Shown: piece by piece, positions 44,553-52,845 of the stretch
Layout: each line of letters opens with the position of its first letter
Numbering within the stretch: the stretch's first letter is position 1
From: JARYGU01 sp033795365
Lineage (GTDB): Bacteria; Pseudomonadota; Alphaproteobacteria; Rhizobiales; Rhizobiaceae
Length of the DNA stretch: 64,000 nt
Assembly (NCBI GenBank): GCA_033795365.1
Contig: JARYGU010000005.1
Location: 319,964 to 383,963, forward strand
Reading direction: 5' to 3'
Program-made: the position numbers and the translations under genes
The notes under the pieces: model-generated
What the model saw: only the letters and a program-made list of their open reading frames with translations
Databases searched by the model: none
What the model was told of the DNA's origin: nothing

Positions 44553-45920
44553 ATGCCTGAGAATTTCAATTACATCTCGTTTGGAAACTGGGAATATTTG
44601 GACGGCGATCCTGCCGAAGTCTCAATGAACAAAGGGCGTATGTTTGAATACACCCCAACGGATATCGAGAAGCGGCTGGAGGAACTTGGTCCGACGTCGA
44701 TCGAATTCATGGAAAAGCTGCCGACATTCCTCTGCGGAGAAATCTCGCGTTCCAAGACCTCGTGCTCGATGCCCGTCAAATACGGGAGGATTGAAGGCAC
44801 GATTGTCACCAAGAAGGAAGTCGAAACCAAATTCCATACGACGATCGACTTCGGCGAGGTAGAGTTTCCCGATGTCGAGCAAGCGCGTGAGGTGTTCGGC
44901 GCGGACGGCTTTCAGCTCTATCGCACCCATTGGGCGGTTCGTGAGGGCGAAGCACGCGGCATTCTCGAAAGATTAGTGCCGTTCTGCCCGGCGCAACAGG
45001 AGGCGATACAGCAGGTTCTCGCTCATCAGGACGACGCTGGAGCGGCCGTCCCTCCGCCGCGTACTAAAAAGATCATCGGGCGCGCGGACAGCGTAGAAGC
45101 GTTTCTGGCGCATCTCTACGGTTTGCCTGCAGCTGATTCGACCGAGAACTTCTTCCGAGGGCATGAGAATGCCAGTTTCGAGCTGACACCCTCACTGTTG
45201 CGGAAATGGCCAGAAGGCGGTTGGCAGTTCATGCCGAACGAGGATCGGTTGTGCAAAGAACTGCTCATCGGTCACTATGACGAATTCCAGCGCGATCACT
45301 ATTGCTTCGATCGCCTCGTGCGCATGCAGCACTATGGCCTTCCGACGCGCCTTCTCGATATATCAAGCAATCCGCTCGTCGCTCTCTTCTTCGCCTGCTA
45401 CGGCAATGAACAGTCACTGGACATCGAGGGCGAAGTAATCATTTTCCGCATCGGCTCGGACAAGGTCAAATACTACGATTCCGATACAGTGAGCTGCATC
45501 GCCAACCTTTCCAATCTCACCCATGCTCAGAAGGAAGACCTCGATCTCACGAAGGATACGGTTGAGTTCAACCAGTCAGGGGTTGCCCAAAAACTCCTTC
45601 ACCACATCCGCTCCGAGAAAGGATATTTCGAGGGGCGCATTCTGCCGGATGATCTGGGTTCCATCGTGTGCGTAAAAGCCAAACGGACCAATACGCGCAT
45701 CAAGTCGCAGGCGGGTGCATTCCTACTTTTTGGCCATGAAGCCACGCTTCCTGAAGCCGGTGAGGAAGGGATCGAGATTGCGCGTGTCACGATCGGCGAC
45801 AAGCGTCATATCCTTGCCCAGCTCGACAGCATCAACATCAATGCGACGACCGTCTACCCGAGCATCGACCAGACGACCGTACATCTGCGCAATCGCTATC
45901 TGGAAGCTCGATCCTCCTGA
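44553..45920 (+). CDS. FRG domain-containing protein
   Basis: A 455-aa cytoplasmic protein. The FRG domain (named for Phe-Arg-Gly) spans roughly residues 175-300, with ENFFRGHENASFELTPSLLR at about residue 197 and RMQHYGLPTRLLDISSNPLVAL further on, both strongly conserved. The N-terminal 170 residues are not recognised. Biochemical function of FRG proteins is unknown; they occur among accessory and phage-related genes. It is transcribed against the transfer genes, between copG and trbB. GGGGAGA lies ten bases before ATG 44553; the frame opens six codons earlier. Its base composition looks more AT-rich than the trb genes. Confidence 0.85.
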   Translation: MPENFNYISFGNWEYLDGDPAEVSMNKGRMFEYTPTDIEKRLEELGPTSIEFMEKLPTFLCGEISRSKTSCSMPVKYGRIEGTIVTKKEVETKFHTTIDFGEVEFPDVEQAREVFGADGFQLYRTHWAVREGEARGILERLVPFCPAQQEAIQQVLAHQDDAGAAVPPPRTKKIIGRADSVEAFLAHLYGLPAADSTENFFRGHENASFELTPSLLRKWPEGGWQFMPNEDRLCKELLIGHYDEFQRDHYCFDRLVRMQHYGLPTRLLDISSNPLVALFFACYGNEQSLDIEGEVIIFRIGSDKVKYYDSDTVSCIANLSNLTHAQKEDLDLTKDTVEFNQSGVAQKLLHHIRSEKGYFEGRILPDDLGSIVCVKAKRTNTRIKSQAGAFLLFGHEATLPEAGEEGIEIARVTIGDKRHILAQLDSININATTVYPSIDQTTVHLRNRYLEARSS

Positions 45921-46008
45921 CGAGCCCGATCACTGACCGAGATGCTTAACCAGCCAGAATGAATACGGTCTCGATGGCATCCGAAAATCCGCGTTGACTT
46001 GCGCATCA

Positions 46009-46434
46009 TCAAGAAGAAGATTGTTCAGACGGAATGTCGCGCGACACCTCCTTGAGGAATCTGTCTCCGGTCGCCAGGCGCTTGCCGAGCGTCTGCATGA
46101 AGGCCTCGAACCGCTCCAGGCCCTTGGCGCGGGCGGACGCCTGCGCGGCATCGGGCAGGACCGGGGTGAATGTCAGCCAGTAGCGGACGAACAGCGAGAT
46201 GGCCTCGCCGAGCACGGCGAGATCTTCGTCGAGCGTGTCGATCTGACGACCGAGCTTATCGAGGCGGCGCGACATGGCCGCCTCCAGCTTCTCGGTCGTA
46301 TCGCCGGAGAGGAACGACGCCACGGCGGCTTCGATGATGGCGGATTTGGAGATGTTCCGGCGCAGTGCCAGCGCCTCGACCTGTTTAAGCAGGGCTGGGT
46401 CGAAATAGACGTTCATGCGGGTGCGTGGTGTCAT
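46009..46434 (-). CDS. CopG-like ribbon-helix-helix protein of the transfer operon
   Basis: A 141-aa protein with an N-terminal ribbon-helix-helix DNA-binding motif (RTRMNVYFDPALLKQVEALALRRN split over strand and helix A, then ISKSAIIEAAVASFL). A helical C-terminal region of about 90 residues follows. In related ICEs it lies between traG and trbB, as here, 10 bp after traG, and probably controls the operon or contacts the coupling protein. The FRG gene now separates it from trbB. Confidence 0.82.
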   Translation of the reverse strand: MTPRTRMNVYFDPALLKQVEALALRRNISKSAIIEAAVASFLSGDTTEKLEAAMSRRLDKLGRQIDTLDEDLAVLGEAISLFVRYWLTFTPVLPDAAQASARAKGLERFEAFMQTLGKRLATGDRFLKEVSRDIPSEQSSS

Positions 46435-46444
46435 GGCGTGCTCC

Positions 46445-48448
46445 TCAAAGCTCTATGCAGTCGCTGGGATCGAGCGAGGCTTGCCGCGCGACCATCCGCA
46501 TTCGCGCACGCATCGCATTGGCTTTGGCGGCATCGACATCGGGTTCGTCGTCCAGAAGCTCGAACTCCTGCGCGGGCGATGGCGGCGGAGGCAGGATTTC
46601 TTCATGCTCGGGCAATTCCGGCTCACGGCGGATGCCCGCATTGGCGGGATCGTCGTCATCGCCGCCGACGCTCGCCGCGCCGGCATTGCCCGCCGCTGCG
46701 ACGACACGGCCCGACCAATCATCGGTCGTCGGGGCATTCGAAGGCCCGACCGCCAGCTCGGGCGGCGCGATGATGCGTTCCTGCAAGCGCCCATCCTCGA
46801 AATACTTCGCCTTGGTCGCGCGGATCGGCGGCGTGCCGGCGACCATGACGATTTCCTCATGTGGCGGGAGCTGCATGATCTCACCCGGCGTCAGCAGCGG
46901 GCGCGCGGTTTCCTGCCGTGAAACCATGAGATGCCCCAGCCAGGGCGACAGCCGGTGACCGGCATAGTTGGTGGAATCGCGCAGCTCGGTCGCGGTGCCG
47001 AGCGCGTCTGACACGCGCTTGGCGGTGCGCTCGTCGTTCGTGGCGAAGCTGACGCGGACATGGCAATTGTCGAGGATGGCGTTGTTCGGCCCATACGCCC
47101 GCTCGATCTGGTTGAGACTCTGGGCGATCAGGAAGCCCTTGAGGCCGTAGCCCGCCATGAAGGCGAGCGCAGATTCGAAGAAGTCGAGCCGCCCCAGCGC
47201 CGGAAATTCGTCCAGCATGAGCAGCAGCCGATGGCGTTCTCCGGAGGTGGTCAGCTCCTCGGTCAGCCGGCGGCCGATCTGGTTGAGGATCAGGCGAATG
47301 AGCGGCTTCGTGCGGTTGATGTCGGAAGGCGGCACGACAAGGTAGAGGCTGACGGCTTTCCTGCTGCCGACGAGATCGGCGATGCGCCAGTCGCAGCGTG
47401 CAGTCACACGCGCCACCACCGGATCACGGTAGAGGCCGAGGAACGACATGGCGGTCGACAGCACGCCCGACCGCTCATTGTCGGACTTGTTCAGCAACTC
47501 GCGGGCCGACGAGGCGATGACGGGATGAACGCCGGCTTCGCCGAGATGCGGCGTGTCCATCATCGCGCGCAAAGTGGCTTCGACCGGGCGGCGCGGATCG
47601 GAGAGGAAGTTGGCGACGCCTGCGAGCGTCTTGTCCTTCTCCGCATAGAGAACATGCAGGATCGCGCCGACCAACAGTGAGTGCGATGTCTTTTCCCAGT
47701 GATTGCGCTTGTCGAGCGAACCTTCAGGATCGACCAGAATGTCGGCGATGTTCTGGACGTCGCGGACTTCCCACTCCCCTTGCCGGACTTCCAGCAGCGG
47801 ATTGTAGGCCGAGGAATTCACATCGGTCGGATCGAACAACAGGACGCGACCATGCTTGGCTCGAAAGCCAGCGGTCAGGCCCCAATTCTCGCCCTTGATG
47901 TCGTGGACGATGCAGCTTCCCGGCCAGGTGAGCAGGGTCGGGACGACCAGGCCGACGCCCTTGCCCGAGCGGGTCGGGGCGAAGCACAGCACGTGCTCCG
48001 GGCCGTTGTGGCGCAGGTAGTCGCGATCATAGCGGCCGAGCACGACCCCATCGGAACCGAGCAGGCCGGCGGCGCGGATTTCCGTGTCTTCGGCCCAGCG
48101 TGCCGACCCGTAGGTCGCGACATTACGCGCCTCGCGCGACCGGATGATGGACATGGTGATCGCGGCAACCATGGCGAAAAGGCCGCCGGATACCGCGATG
48201 ATGCCACCCTCGGTGAAGATCGCGGGAGCATAGGCATCGAAAGAGAACCACCACAAGAAGAAGGCGGGTGGGTAATAGATTGGCCATCCCGCCAGTTCGA
48301 ACCAGGGGCTTCCGAGCTGCGCCTGAAAGCCGAGCCGCCACGCGGTCCATTGCGTCGCCAACCACATCATCATGAACACGATGGTCAGGACGACGGCAAT
48401 CTGGCCCCAGAGAATTCGGCCTCCACGCATACGAGCTCCAATCGACAA
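46445..48448 (-). CDS. traG: Type IV coupling protein TraG (VirD4 family)
   Basis: Membrane-bound ATPase that delivers the relaxase-DNA complex to the mating channel (667 aa). Two or three N-terminal membrane helices lie before residue 105. Walker A is FAPTRSGKGVGLVVP at about residue 157 and Walker B LLLMLDEFPALGRL; IAQSLNQIERAYG and VSFATNDERTAKRVS are also typical. The acidic, Pro-rich C-terminal tail (DDDDPANAG, LPPPPSP-like) probably contacts the relaxosome. It is the first gene of the traG-copG unit. Confidence 0.95.
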   Translation of the reverse strand: MSIGARMRGGRILWGQIAVVLTIVFMMMWLATQWTAWRLGFQAQLGSPWFELAGWPIYYPPAFFLWWFSFDAYAPAIFTEGGIIAVSGGLFAMVAAITMSIIRSREARNVATYGSARWAEDTEIRAAGLLGSDGVVLGRYDRDYLRHNGPEHVLCFAPTRSGKGVGLVVPTLLTWPGSCIVHDIKGENWGLTAGFRAKHGRVLLFDPTDVNSSAYNPLLEVRQGEWEVRDVQNIADILVDPEGSLDKRNHWEKTSHSLLVGAILHVLYAEKDKTLAGVANFLSDPRRPVEATLRAMMDTPHLGEAGVHPVIASSARELLNKSDNERSGVLSTAMSFLGLYRDPVVARVTARCDWRIADLVGSRKAVSLYLVVPPSDINRTKPLIRLILNQIGRRLTEELTTSGERHRLLLMLDEFPALGRLDFFESALAFMAGYGLKGFLIAQSLNQIERAYGPNNAILDNCHVRVSFATNDERTAKRVSDALGTATELRDSTNYAGHRLSPWLGHLMVSRQETARPLLTPGEIMQLPPHEEIVMVAGTPPIRATKAKYFEDGRLQERIIAPPELAVGPSNAPTTDDWSGRVVAAAGNAGAASVGGDDDDPANAGIRREPELPEHEEILPPPPSPAQEFELLDDEPDVDAAKANAMRARMRMVARQASLDPSDCIEL

Positions 48449-48528
48449 AATTGTTGGAGCCGATCAGAGAATGCGGGATTTCGGAAGGAGCAACAGTTAA
48501 GACGATGCTGGAGGGCGGCCGGATACTG

Positions 48529-48547
48529 TCGACGGCGAATAGGATGG
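48529..48547 (-). promoter_or_regulatory. 19-bp element upstream of traG, shared with trbB
   Basis: On the gene strand it reads CCATCCTATTCGCCGTCGA, 18 of 19 bases the same as the element at 44417-44435. It lies 80 bp before the traG start, in the spacer after the LysR gene. The match and orientation suggest common transcriptional control of the two transfer operons. Confidence 0.6.
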
Positions 48548-48558
48548 GCGCGTCAGAT

Positions 48559-49554
48559 CTATTCTGCGCACGCCGTGGTTTCTGTTCGCCGCATCTTCGA
48601 TGCTAGTGTGAGCAGATTTCGTAATGCGGCGCCGCGATTGTTCGGTGACCAGACCGCCGAGAAAACCACGGGATCAGGTTCATCAATGATCGGAACAAGC
48701 GCGACACCGAATGTAGGAGAAAGCTGGCTCGCAGCTCCTAACAGCGTGATTCCGAAGCCCTGCGCTACCATGGATAGAAGTGTGCCGCGCTCAACCGTGA
48801 ATCGATGGATGGCAGGCGGCGGCCACCCTCGGGCAAGCCGCAAGATAATATGGTCGTGAACTTGTGGTCCGGTCCCACCATGGCGGACAAGAAAAGTCTC
48901 GGCAGCGAGATCAGTCCACTGGACACCTACCCGGCCGGCCAGTCTATGCTTTGACGGGAGCGCGACGACGAGCGGCTCAGTCCATATCGGTCGGGAATGG
49001 CAATCGGGCAGCTCAAAAGTGCCAACAAGGAACGCCACATCGAGCTGACGGGCGAGTAGTTGCGTAATGGCGTCGCGTGCCGATCCTTCGGCCATATCAA
49101 GTGCTATGGCCGGATATTGCTCACGATATCGCGTCACCAGGCGATCGAGAAAGCTGCCTGCTATCAGGCCGTGAACACCGACGCGCAGGCGGCCGGATTC
49201 TCCCGATGCCGCCAAGCTTGCGGATTTCACGGCATTCTCAAGGTGGTCGACGCCGGCTGTCACGCGTTCGACAAAATAGCGTCCAGCTTCCGTCAGGCGA
49301 ACGCCGCGGGTATTGCGCTCGAAGAGCGGAGTGCCAAGCTCATCTTCCAGCGCCTTTATGCGAGCGCTGACACTTGACTGGCTAGTGCCCAATGCTTTCG
49401 CCGCGTGGTGAAAGTTGAGATGCTCCGCAACGGCAATTGCTTGAATCAACGAGGCCATAGAGATGCGGTTGCGCAGGATCGCACAGCAGGTCAATGGTTT
49501 CGGTTCTGCTTCTGTTGACCTATTCGTTTGCCCGGCCTTGTTAGCGACGGCCAT
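48559..49554 (-). CDS. LysR-type transcriptional regulator (Tn4371 traR-like position)
   Basis: A 331-aa LysR regulator. The winged helix lies at about residues 33-95 (AEHLNFHHAAKALGTSQSSVSARIKALE, read as helix-turn-helix in two parts), followed by the LysR substrate-binding domain. Its position just before traG is that of the LysR-type traR of Tn4371-family ICEs, which is thought to control transfer. GGAGGAG precedes ATG 49554, so the longer start is preferred over Met33. The effector is unknown. Confidence 0.85.
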   Translation of the reverse strand: MAVANKAGQTNRSTEAEPKPLTCCAILRNRISMASLIQAIAVAEHLNFHHAAKALGTSQSSVSARIKALEDELGTPLFERNTRGVRLTEAGRYFVERVTAGVDHLENAVKSASLAASGESGRLRVGVHGLIAGSFLDRLVTRYREQYPAIALDMAEGSARDAITQLLARQLDVAFLVGTFELPDCHSRPIWTEPLVVALPSKHRLAGRVGVQWTDLAAETFLVRHGGTGPQVHDHIILRLARGWPPPAIHRFTVERGTLLSMVAQGFGITLLGAASQLSPTFGVALVPIIDEPDPVVFSAVWSPNNRGAALRNLLTLASKMRRTETTACAE

Positions 49555-49679
49555 GGAATGCGCTCCTCCGTGCTCGCTTCACTCGTGGCCATCGCACTCG
49601 AAAACGAGGAATCCATCTAGGTTGCGTTTTGCAATGTTGAAAACGCGGGCAATTGATTCTCCCGTACTTGGAAGGAAGG

Positions 49680-50387
49680 CTAGACGTTAAGGAGGTCAAG
49701 CTTGGAAGCTTTAAAAACGGCCGATGATAACGTCAGTGAACCGAGCTTCCGGCGCGCGCAATGCAAGTGCTCTCTGGCCATCGAACTACTAATTTTCAGC
49801 TGCGCCGCGATCTGCTTGGGCGCATAGCCGCGCGCGTAAAGCTCAAGGCATTGTTGCTGTCGATGGCTCAGGCGGACTTGCCTCGGCTCCCGTGCATGAA
49901 GCAGGAATGCGACTTCATGGAGGTAAGGAGCAAGCGCGGAAACAAACGCCTGGTAGCGCCATCTTTTTTGTTCCCACTCCCGGCAGGAATGAAATGATGT
50001 CAGCGTTATAAGCGCTCGCTCCCCGGAGGCTCCCCGCATCGGTACAGACACTCCTTGCCGCCCAACGCCGAAGCTTTCTGCCTCCGCAAATAGCCAGCGC
50101 AGCGAGGCCGTGCTGGCGACTGCCTGCCAATCAAACGGCAGCTTCCTGGTGATGCCGTCGGCAATCGGGTCGATTCCCAGATAGCCACGATCAAAGTAAC
50201 GGCCTTCCCATTCCCTTGAATATGTAACGTATCGAATCGGATCGTCAGCAGGCGCCAATGCGCCGTCAGCCATATAAGCAATATTAGCGGCATCGATCTC
50301 TGTAGATATTTCCATCAGAGCGGATTGTATCTGGTTCTGTAACTTGACGTTCTCTAGCCTCCGTACAGCGTCTTGCAGCACAATCAT
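49680..50387 (-). CDS. LuxR/TraR-type autoinducer-binding regulator
   Basis: A 235-aa quorum-sensing-type regulator. The N-terminal acyl-homoserine-lactone domain keeps the residues invariant in TraR/LuxR: Trp60, Tyr64, Asp73, Pro74, Trp87 and Gly112. The C-terminal HTH includes SHRQQQCLELYARGYAPKQIA and a closing ARRKLGS. GAGGAG lies before ATG 50387; the 58 upstream codons of the frame overlap the relaxase and are rejected. No luxI-like synthase gene is present in the window. It follows the relaxase gene by 68 bp on the same strand. Confidence 0.85.
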   Translation of the reverse strand: MIVLQDAVRRLENVKLQNQIQSALMEISTEIDAANIAYMADGALAPADDPIRYVTYSREWEGRYFDRGYLGIDPIADGITRKLPFDWQAVASTASLRWLFAEAESFGVGRQGVSVPMRGASGERALITLTSFHSCREWEQKRWRYQAFVSALAPYLHEVAFLLHAREPRQVRLSHRQQQCLELYARGYAPKQIAAQLKISSSMAREHLHCARRKLGSLTLSSAVFKASKLDLLNV

Positions 50388-50455
50388 CGCACATCTCCTC
50401 CCGGCCTGCTCGTCGGGATATGCTGCATGTATTGCCCGGCTACAGCAACCGTGCC

Positions 50456-52519
50456 TTATAGTCCCAAGCCGCGTTGCCGCCCCAACTGCCACGACACCGA
50501 TCCGCCTTGAACGACGCCACTGACCTCGCGCCCGAGTTGGCGGTCGATGACCGGCCGCCATGGGACCATCGTGAACTCGTGGCTCTGCTCGACTAGGGCG
50601 AATTTGCCGCTCAATAGCTGGACGGTGCCGGTGAACTTGCCCGCGATGGTCTCGCCGTCAGCGGCGGGGCGAAAGGGCAGGTTCTTGCTTGCAGCCAGCT
50701 CGCCGCCGATGCGTTCGATCTCCCGTGCGCGCAACGTGGCGAGAAGGTTGCGCCGGTAGAGCGTGCCGCCGTTCGGGCCGGGCGAAGCATCGCCATGGTC
50801 GATATGATGCTGGCGGCGTCGGTCGATCGCGTCGCGAACCTGCTGGCCGAAGCCGGCCGGCGCAAGGTCGGAAGCGTCGGGCGTCACCAGCCGGCGGTCG
50901 AGCCAGGTCGCGCCGTCCGCGCCGATCTGCTGTTCGAGCCGGGCCGCCGAGAGGATGCGAATATTGGCCTGCCGGTTGCGGCCGGCGTCATAGGCGGCGG
51001 CGCGGCTCTCGAAGTCCTCGGGGATGCGCCACTGGTCGGCGTCGATCCGCTCGGCGATTCCGGCGCGGCGCAGCGCCTCCAGTCGGCGCACATGGGCATC
51101 GACGTAGCCCTCATAGTCGCCGCCCGGAACACGGCCTTCGAACCTCGCCTGTTCGAGATGGCGGCTCGGCCGATAGACGCCGCCCTCGGCGATGCCTGCG
51201 ATGGTCCGATCGGATGGCCGGCTCGCCGTCTCGGCCGGGCCGATCTCGATGACGCTGCCGATCCGCGTATCCTCGACGCGGGCTGGATCGATGCCGGCGA
51301 TATGGTGGGTGCGCCCGTCCACGCCATCGACCACGACGGTCAGGTTCTCGCCCAGCTCGTCGGTGAGATATTTATCGACGACGCGGCCGGTGATCGCGAC
51401 TTCGAGCGCAGCGTCGTGAATCTGGAACGTCATCGGATCTCGCTCCAATCCGTCGGCCTTCAGCGCCTTGTGCATATTTCGGATGATGTCGCCGCGCTCG
51501 CCCAGCTCGCGCAGCGCCGGTTCCATCCGCTCGCTCAATTCCCAGACGCCGGGCGCGTGCTCGGTGGCGAGGCCCATCTTCTCCAGCTTGCCGAGACGAC
51601 GCAGGCGCAGCGTGCGGTCGAACTGGCGGCGATGATCAGCCGCCTCATGGCGCAGGTCGAGGAAGCGGTCTTCGGCTTCCTCGGACAAGGCGCGGTCGAG
51701 ACGGGTGAAGCGGTCCTGATCGATCTCGGCCGAGAGCTTGCGGCTCTGCTCGATCTCGGTGACGGGACCGAGTTCGAGCGTCGCCAGATCGCTCGCCCGC
51801 TCGCGGATGCCGTTGGCGAGATAGTCGCCGTTGATAACGAGGTTCTCGCCCAACTCGTCCTTGCCGCGCACGATGACATGGACGTGGGGATGGCCGGTGT
51901 TGTGGTGATTGACCGCGACCCAATCGAGCCGGGTGCCGAGATCGGTTTCCACCTGAGCCATGAGGTCGCGCGTATAGGTGGTGAGATCGGAAAGGTCTGC
52001 GCCATCCTCGGGCGAAACGATGAACCGAAACTGGTGGCGATTGTCCGCACCGCGCTCGACGAAGGCAGCGCCGTCGGCGCGGTCGTCGGTCGCCGAATAG
52101 AGCTGGCCTTGCTCGCCATCGCGGGAAGTGCCGTCACGCTGGATGTAGCGAAGATGGGCGGCGGATTTGCCATTCTTTCCCGCGCCCTGGACGTAGCGGG
52201 TTTTGACGACGACGCGTCTCTGACCGGGTCTGCTGTGCTTCCATCCGCCCGACAAGGTTCGGGCGCGCACGAAGGCCGCGCCGCGTCCCCGCTTCAGGCC
52301 CGGTGCGCCGCTCGCCCGCGAAGCCTTGCCGCCCTTGGCCAACGCCTGCGTGCGGGCGCGCTGCGATGATGATCCCGACGAACGCGACGGGCTGTTGCTC
52401 TGCTGGCGGGCGATCTTCTTCGCCTGCGTGAGAAAGCTCTTGGCCTTGCCCATCTTCGGGGCATCGCTGCGGACGCGCCCGGGCCTCGGGCGGAAGTAAA
52501 ACTCCTCGTCGCCGCTCAA
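50456..52519 (-). CDS. Relaxase/mobilisation nuclease with DUF3363 (VirD2-like, RlxS type)
   Basis: Nicks the element at oriT and pilots the strand into the recipient (687 aa). The conserved HLRYIQRDG is at residues 122-130, and the metal-binding His motif HHNTGHPHVHVIVRG at 205-219. The C-terminal half is DUF3363. The N-terminus is very basic (Ser/Arg/Lys-rich, residues 18-110), as in RlxS relaxases. The frame begins with TTG at 52519, overlapping an upstream small frame by 4 bp; the first ATG is Met23 (MGKAKSFLTQAKK), which is a possible alternative start. Confidence 0.93.
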   Translation of the reverse strand: MSGDEEFYFRPRPGRVRSDAPKMGKAKSFLTQAKKIARQQSNSPSRSSGSSSQRARTQALAKGGKASRASGAPGLKRGRGAAFVRARTLSGGWKHSRPGQRRVVVKTRYVQGAGKNGKSAAHLRYIQRDGTSRDGEQGQLYSATDDRADGAAFVERGADNRHQFRFIVSPEDGADLSDLTTYTRDLMAQVETDLGTRLDWVAVNHHNTGHPHVHVIVRGKDELGENLVINGDYLANGIRERASDLATLELGPVTEIEQSRKLSAEIDQDRFTRLDRALSEEAEDRFLDLRHEAADHRRQFDRTLRLRRLGKLEKMGLATEHAPGVWELSERMEPALRELGERGDIIRNMHKALKADGLERDPMTFQIHDAALEVAITGRVVDKYLTDELGENLTVVVDGVDGRTHHIAGIDPARVEDTRIGSVIEIGPAETASRPSDRTIAGIAEGGVYRPSRHLEQARFEGRVPGGDYEGYVDAHVRRLEALRRAGIAERIDADQWRIPEDFESRAAAYDAGRNRQANIRILSAARLEQQIGADGATWLDRRLVTPDASDLAPAGFGQQVRDAIDRRRQHHIDHGDASPGPNGGTLYRRNLLATLRAREIERIGGELAASKNLPFRPAADGETIAGKFTGTVQLLSGKFALVEQSHEFTMVPWRPVIDRQLGREVSGVVQGGSVSWQLGRQRGLGL

Positions 52520-52845
52520 ACCCGCGCCTCCGGCCCGAAGGCGTCCAGAGCGGGGAAACGGCTTGATTTCGGGCTACGGTGCCGCTCGAAAGCCAGCAAA
52601 GGCAAGGCTTTGCGCGACATCGCGGCACGCGGGCTCCAAAATGAAGGTGCCGCAAGCGCCGCGCCAAAACAGTGTGCAGACAAGGGCTTGCCCTGAAACC
52701 GGCCCGAGGTGGTGCCGGTTTCCTTTATCTTGCCCTCCGCCTTTTCTGACCTTTCCGCCCTTCCGACCGGGAATGCAGCCAGGCGCGACCCTGCCTGACT
52801 GCACACCGGGCCAAGCGCAAGCGGACGCAGGAACGCTATCCTCAT
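52516..52845 (-). CDS. Possible small coupled ORF between lytic transglycosylase and relaxase
   Basis: A 109-codon frame that starts by ATGA overlap with the lytic transglycosylase stop (GGGAGGGTGCC precedes the ATG) and ends by TTGA overlap with the relaxase start. The product is basic and Ala/Arg-rich with no family I recognise. The fit at both ends argues for translation, perhaps as a coupling bridge. Against it, the composition looks non-protein-like and the frame covers the candidate oriT. If it is not a gene, 52520-52841 is the oriT-bearing spacer. Confidence 0.3.
   Translation of the reverse strand: MRIAFLRPLALGPVCSQAGSRLAAFPVGRAERSEKAEGKIKETGTTSGRFQGKPLSAHCFGAALAAPSFWSPRAAMSRKALPLLAFERHRSPKSSRFPALDAFGPEARV
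52691..52740 (+). other. Candidate origin of transfer (oriT), IncP-like
   Basis: A perfect 9-bp inverted repeat GAAACCGGC/GCCGGTTTC (695-703 and 714-722 of the 52-kb coordinates, 10-bp loop) is followed three bases later by TATCTTGCCC. The IncP and Ti-border nick core is YATCCTG|Y, and in RP4 the inverted repeat likewise sits just before TATCCTG|CCC. Nicking between 52732 and 52733 on the plus strand would send the repA side first and the trb genes last. It is directly upstream of the relaxase gene. Confidence 0.5.

Noticed and set aside
47750..47775. Reverse-strand GAGTGGGAA as a possible attR
   Set aside because: Only nine bases match the guaA end, and the match lies inside the intact traG coding sequence.
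48559..50387. A luxI-type autoinducer synthase near the LuxR gene
   Set aside because: No open frame in the window shows the LuxI arrangement of conserved Arg, Phe, Trp and Asp/Glu residues near the N-terminus.
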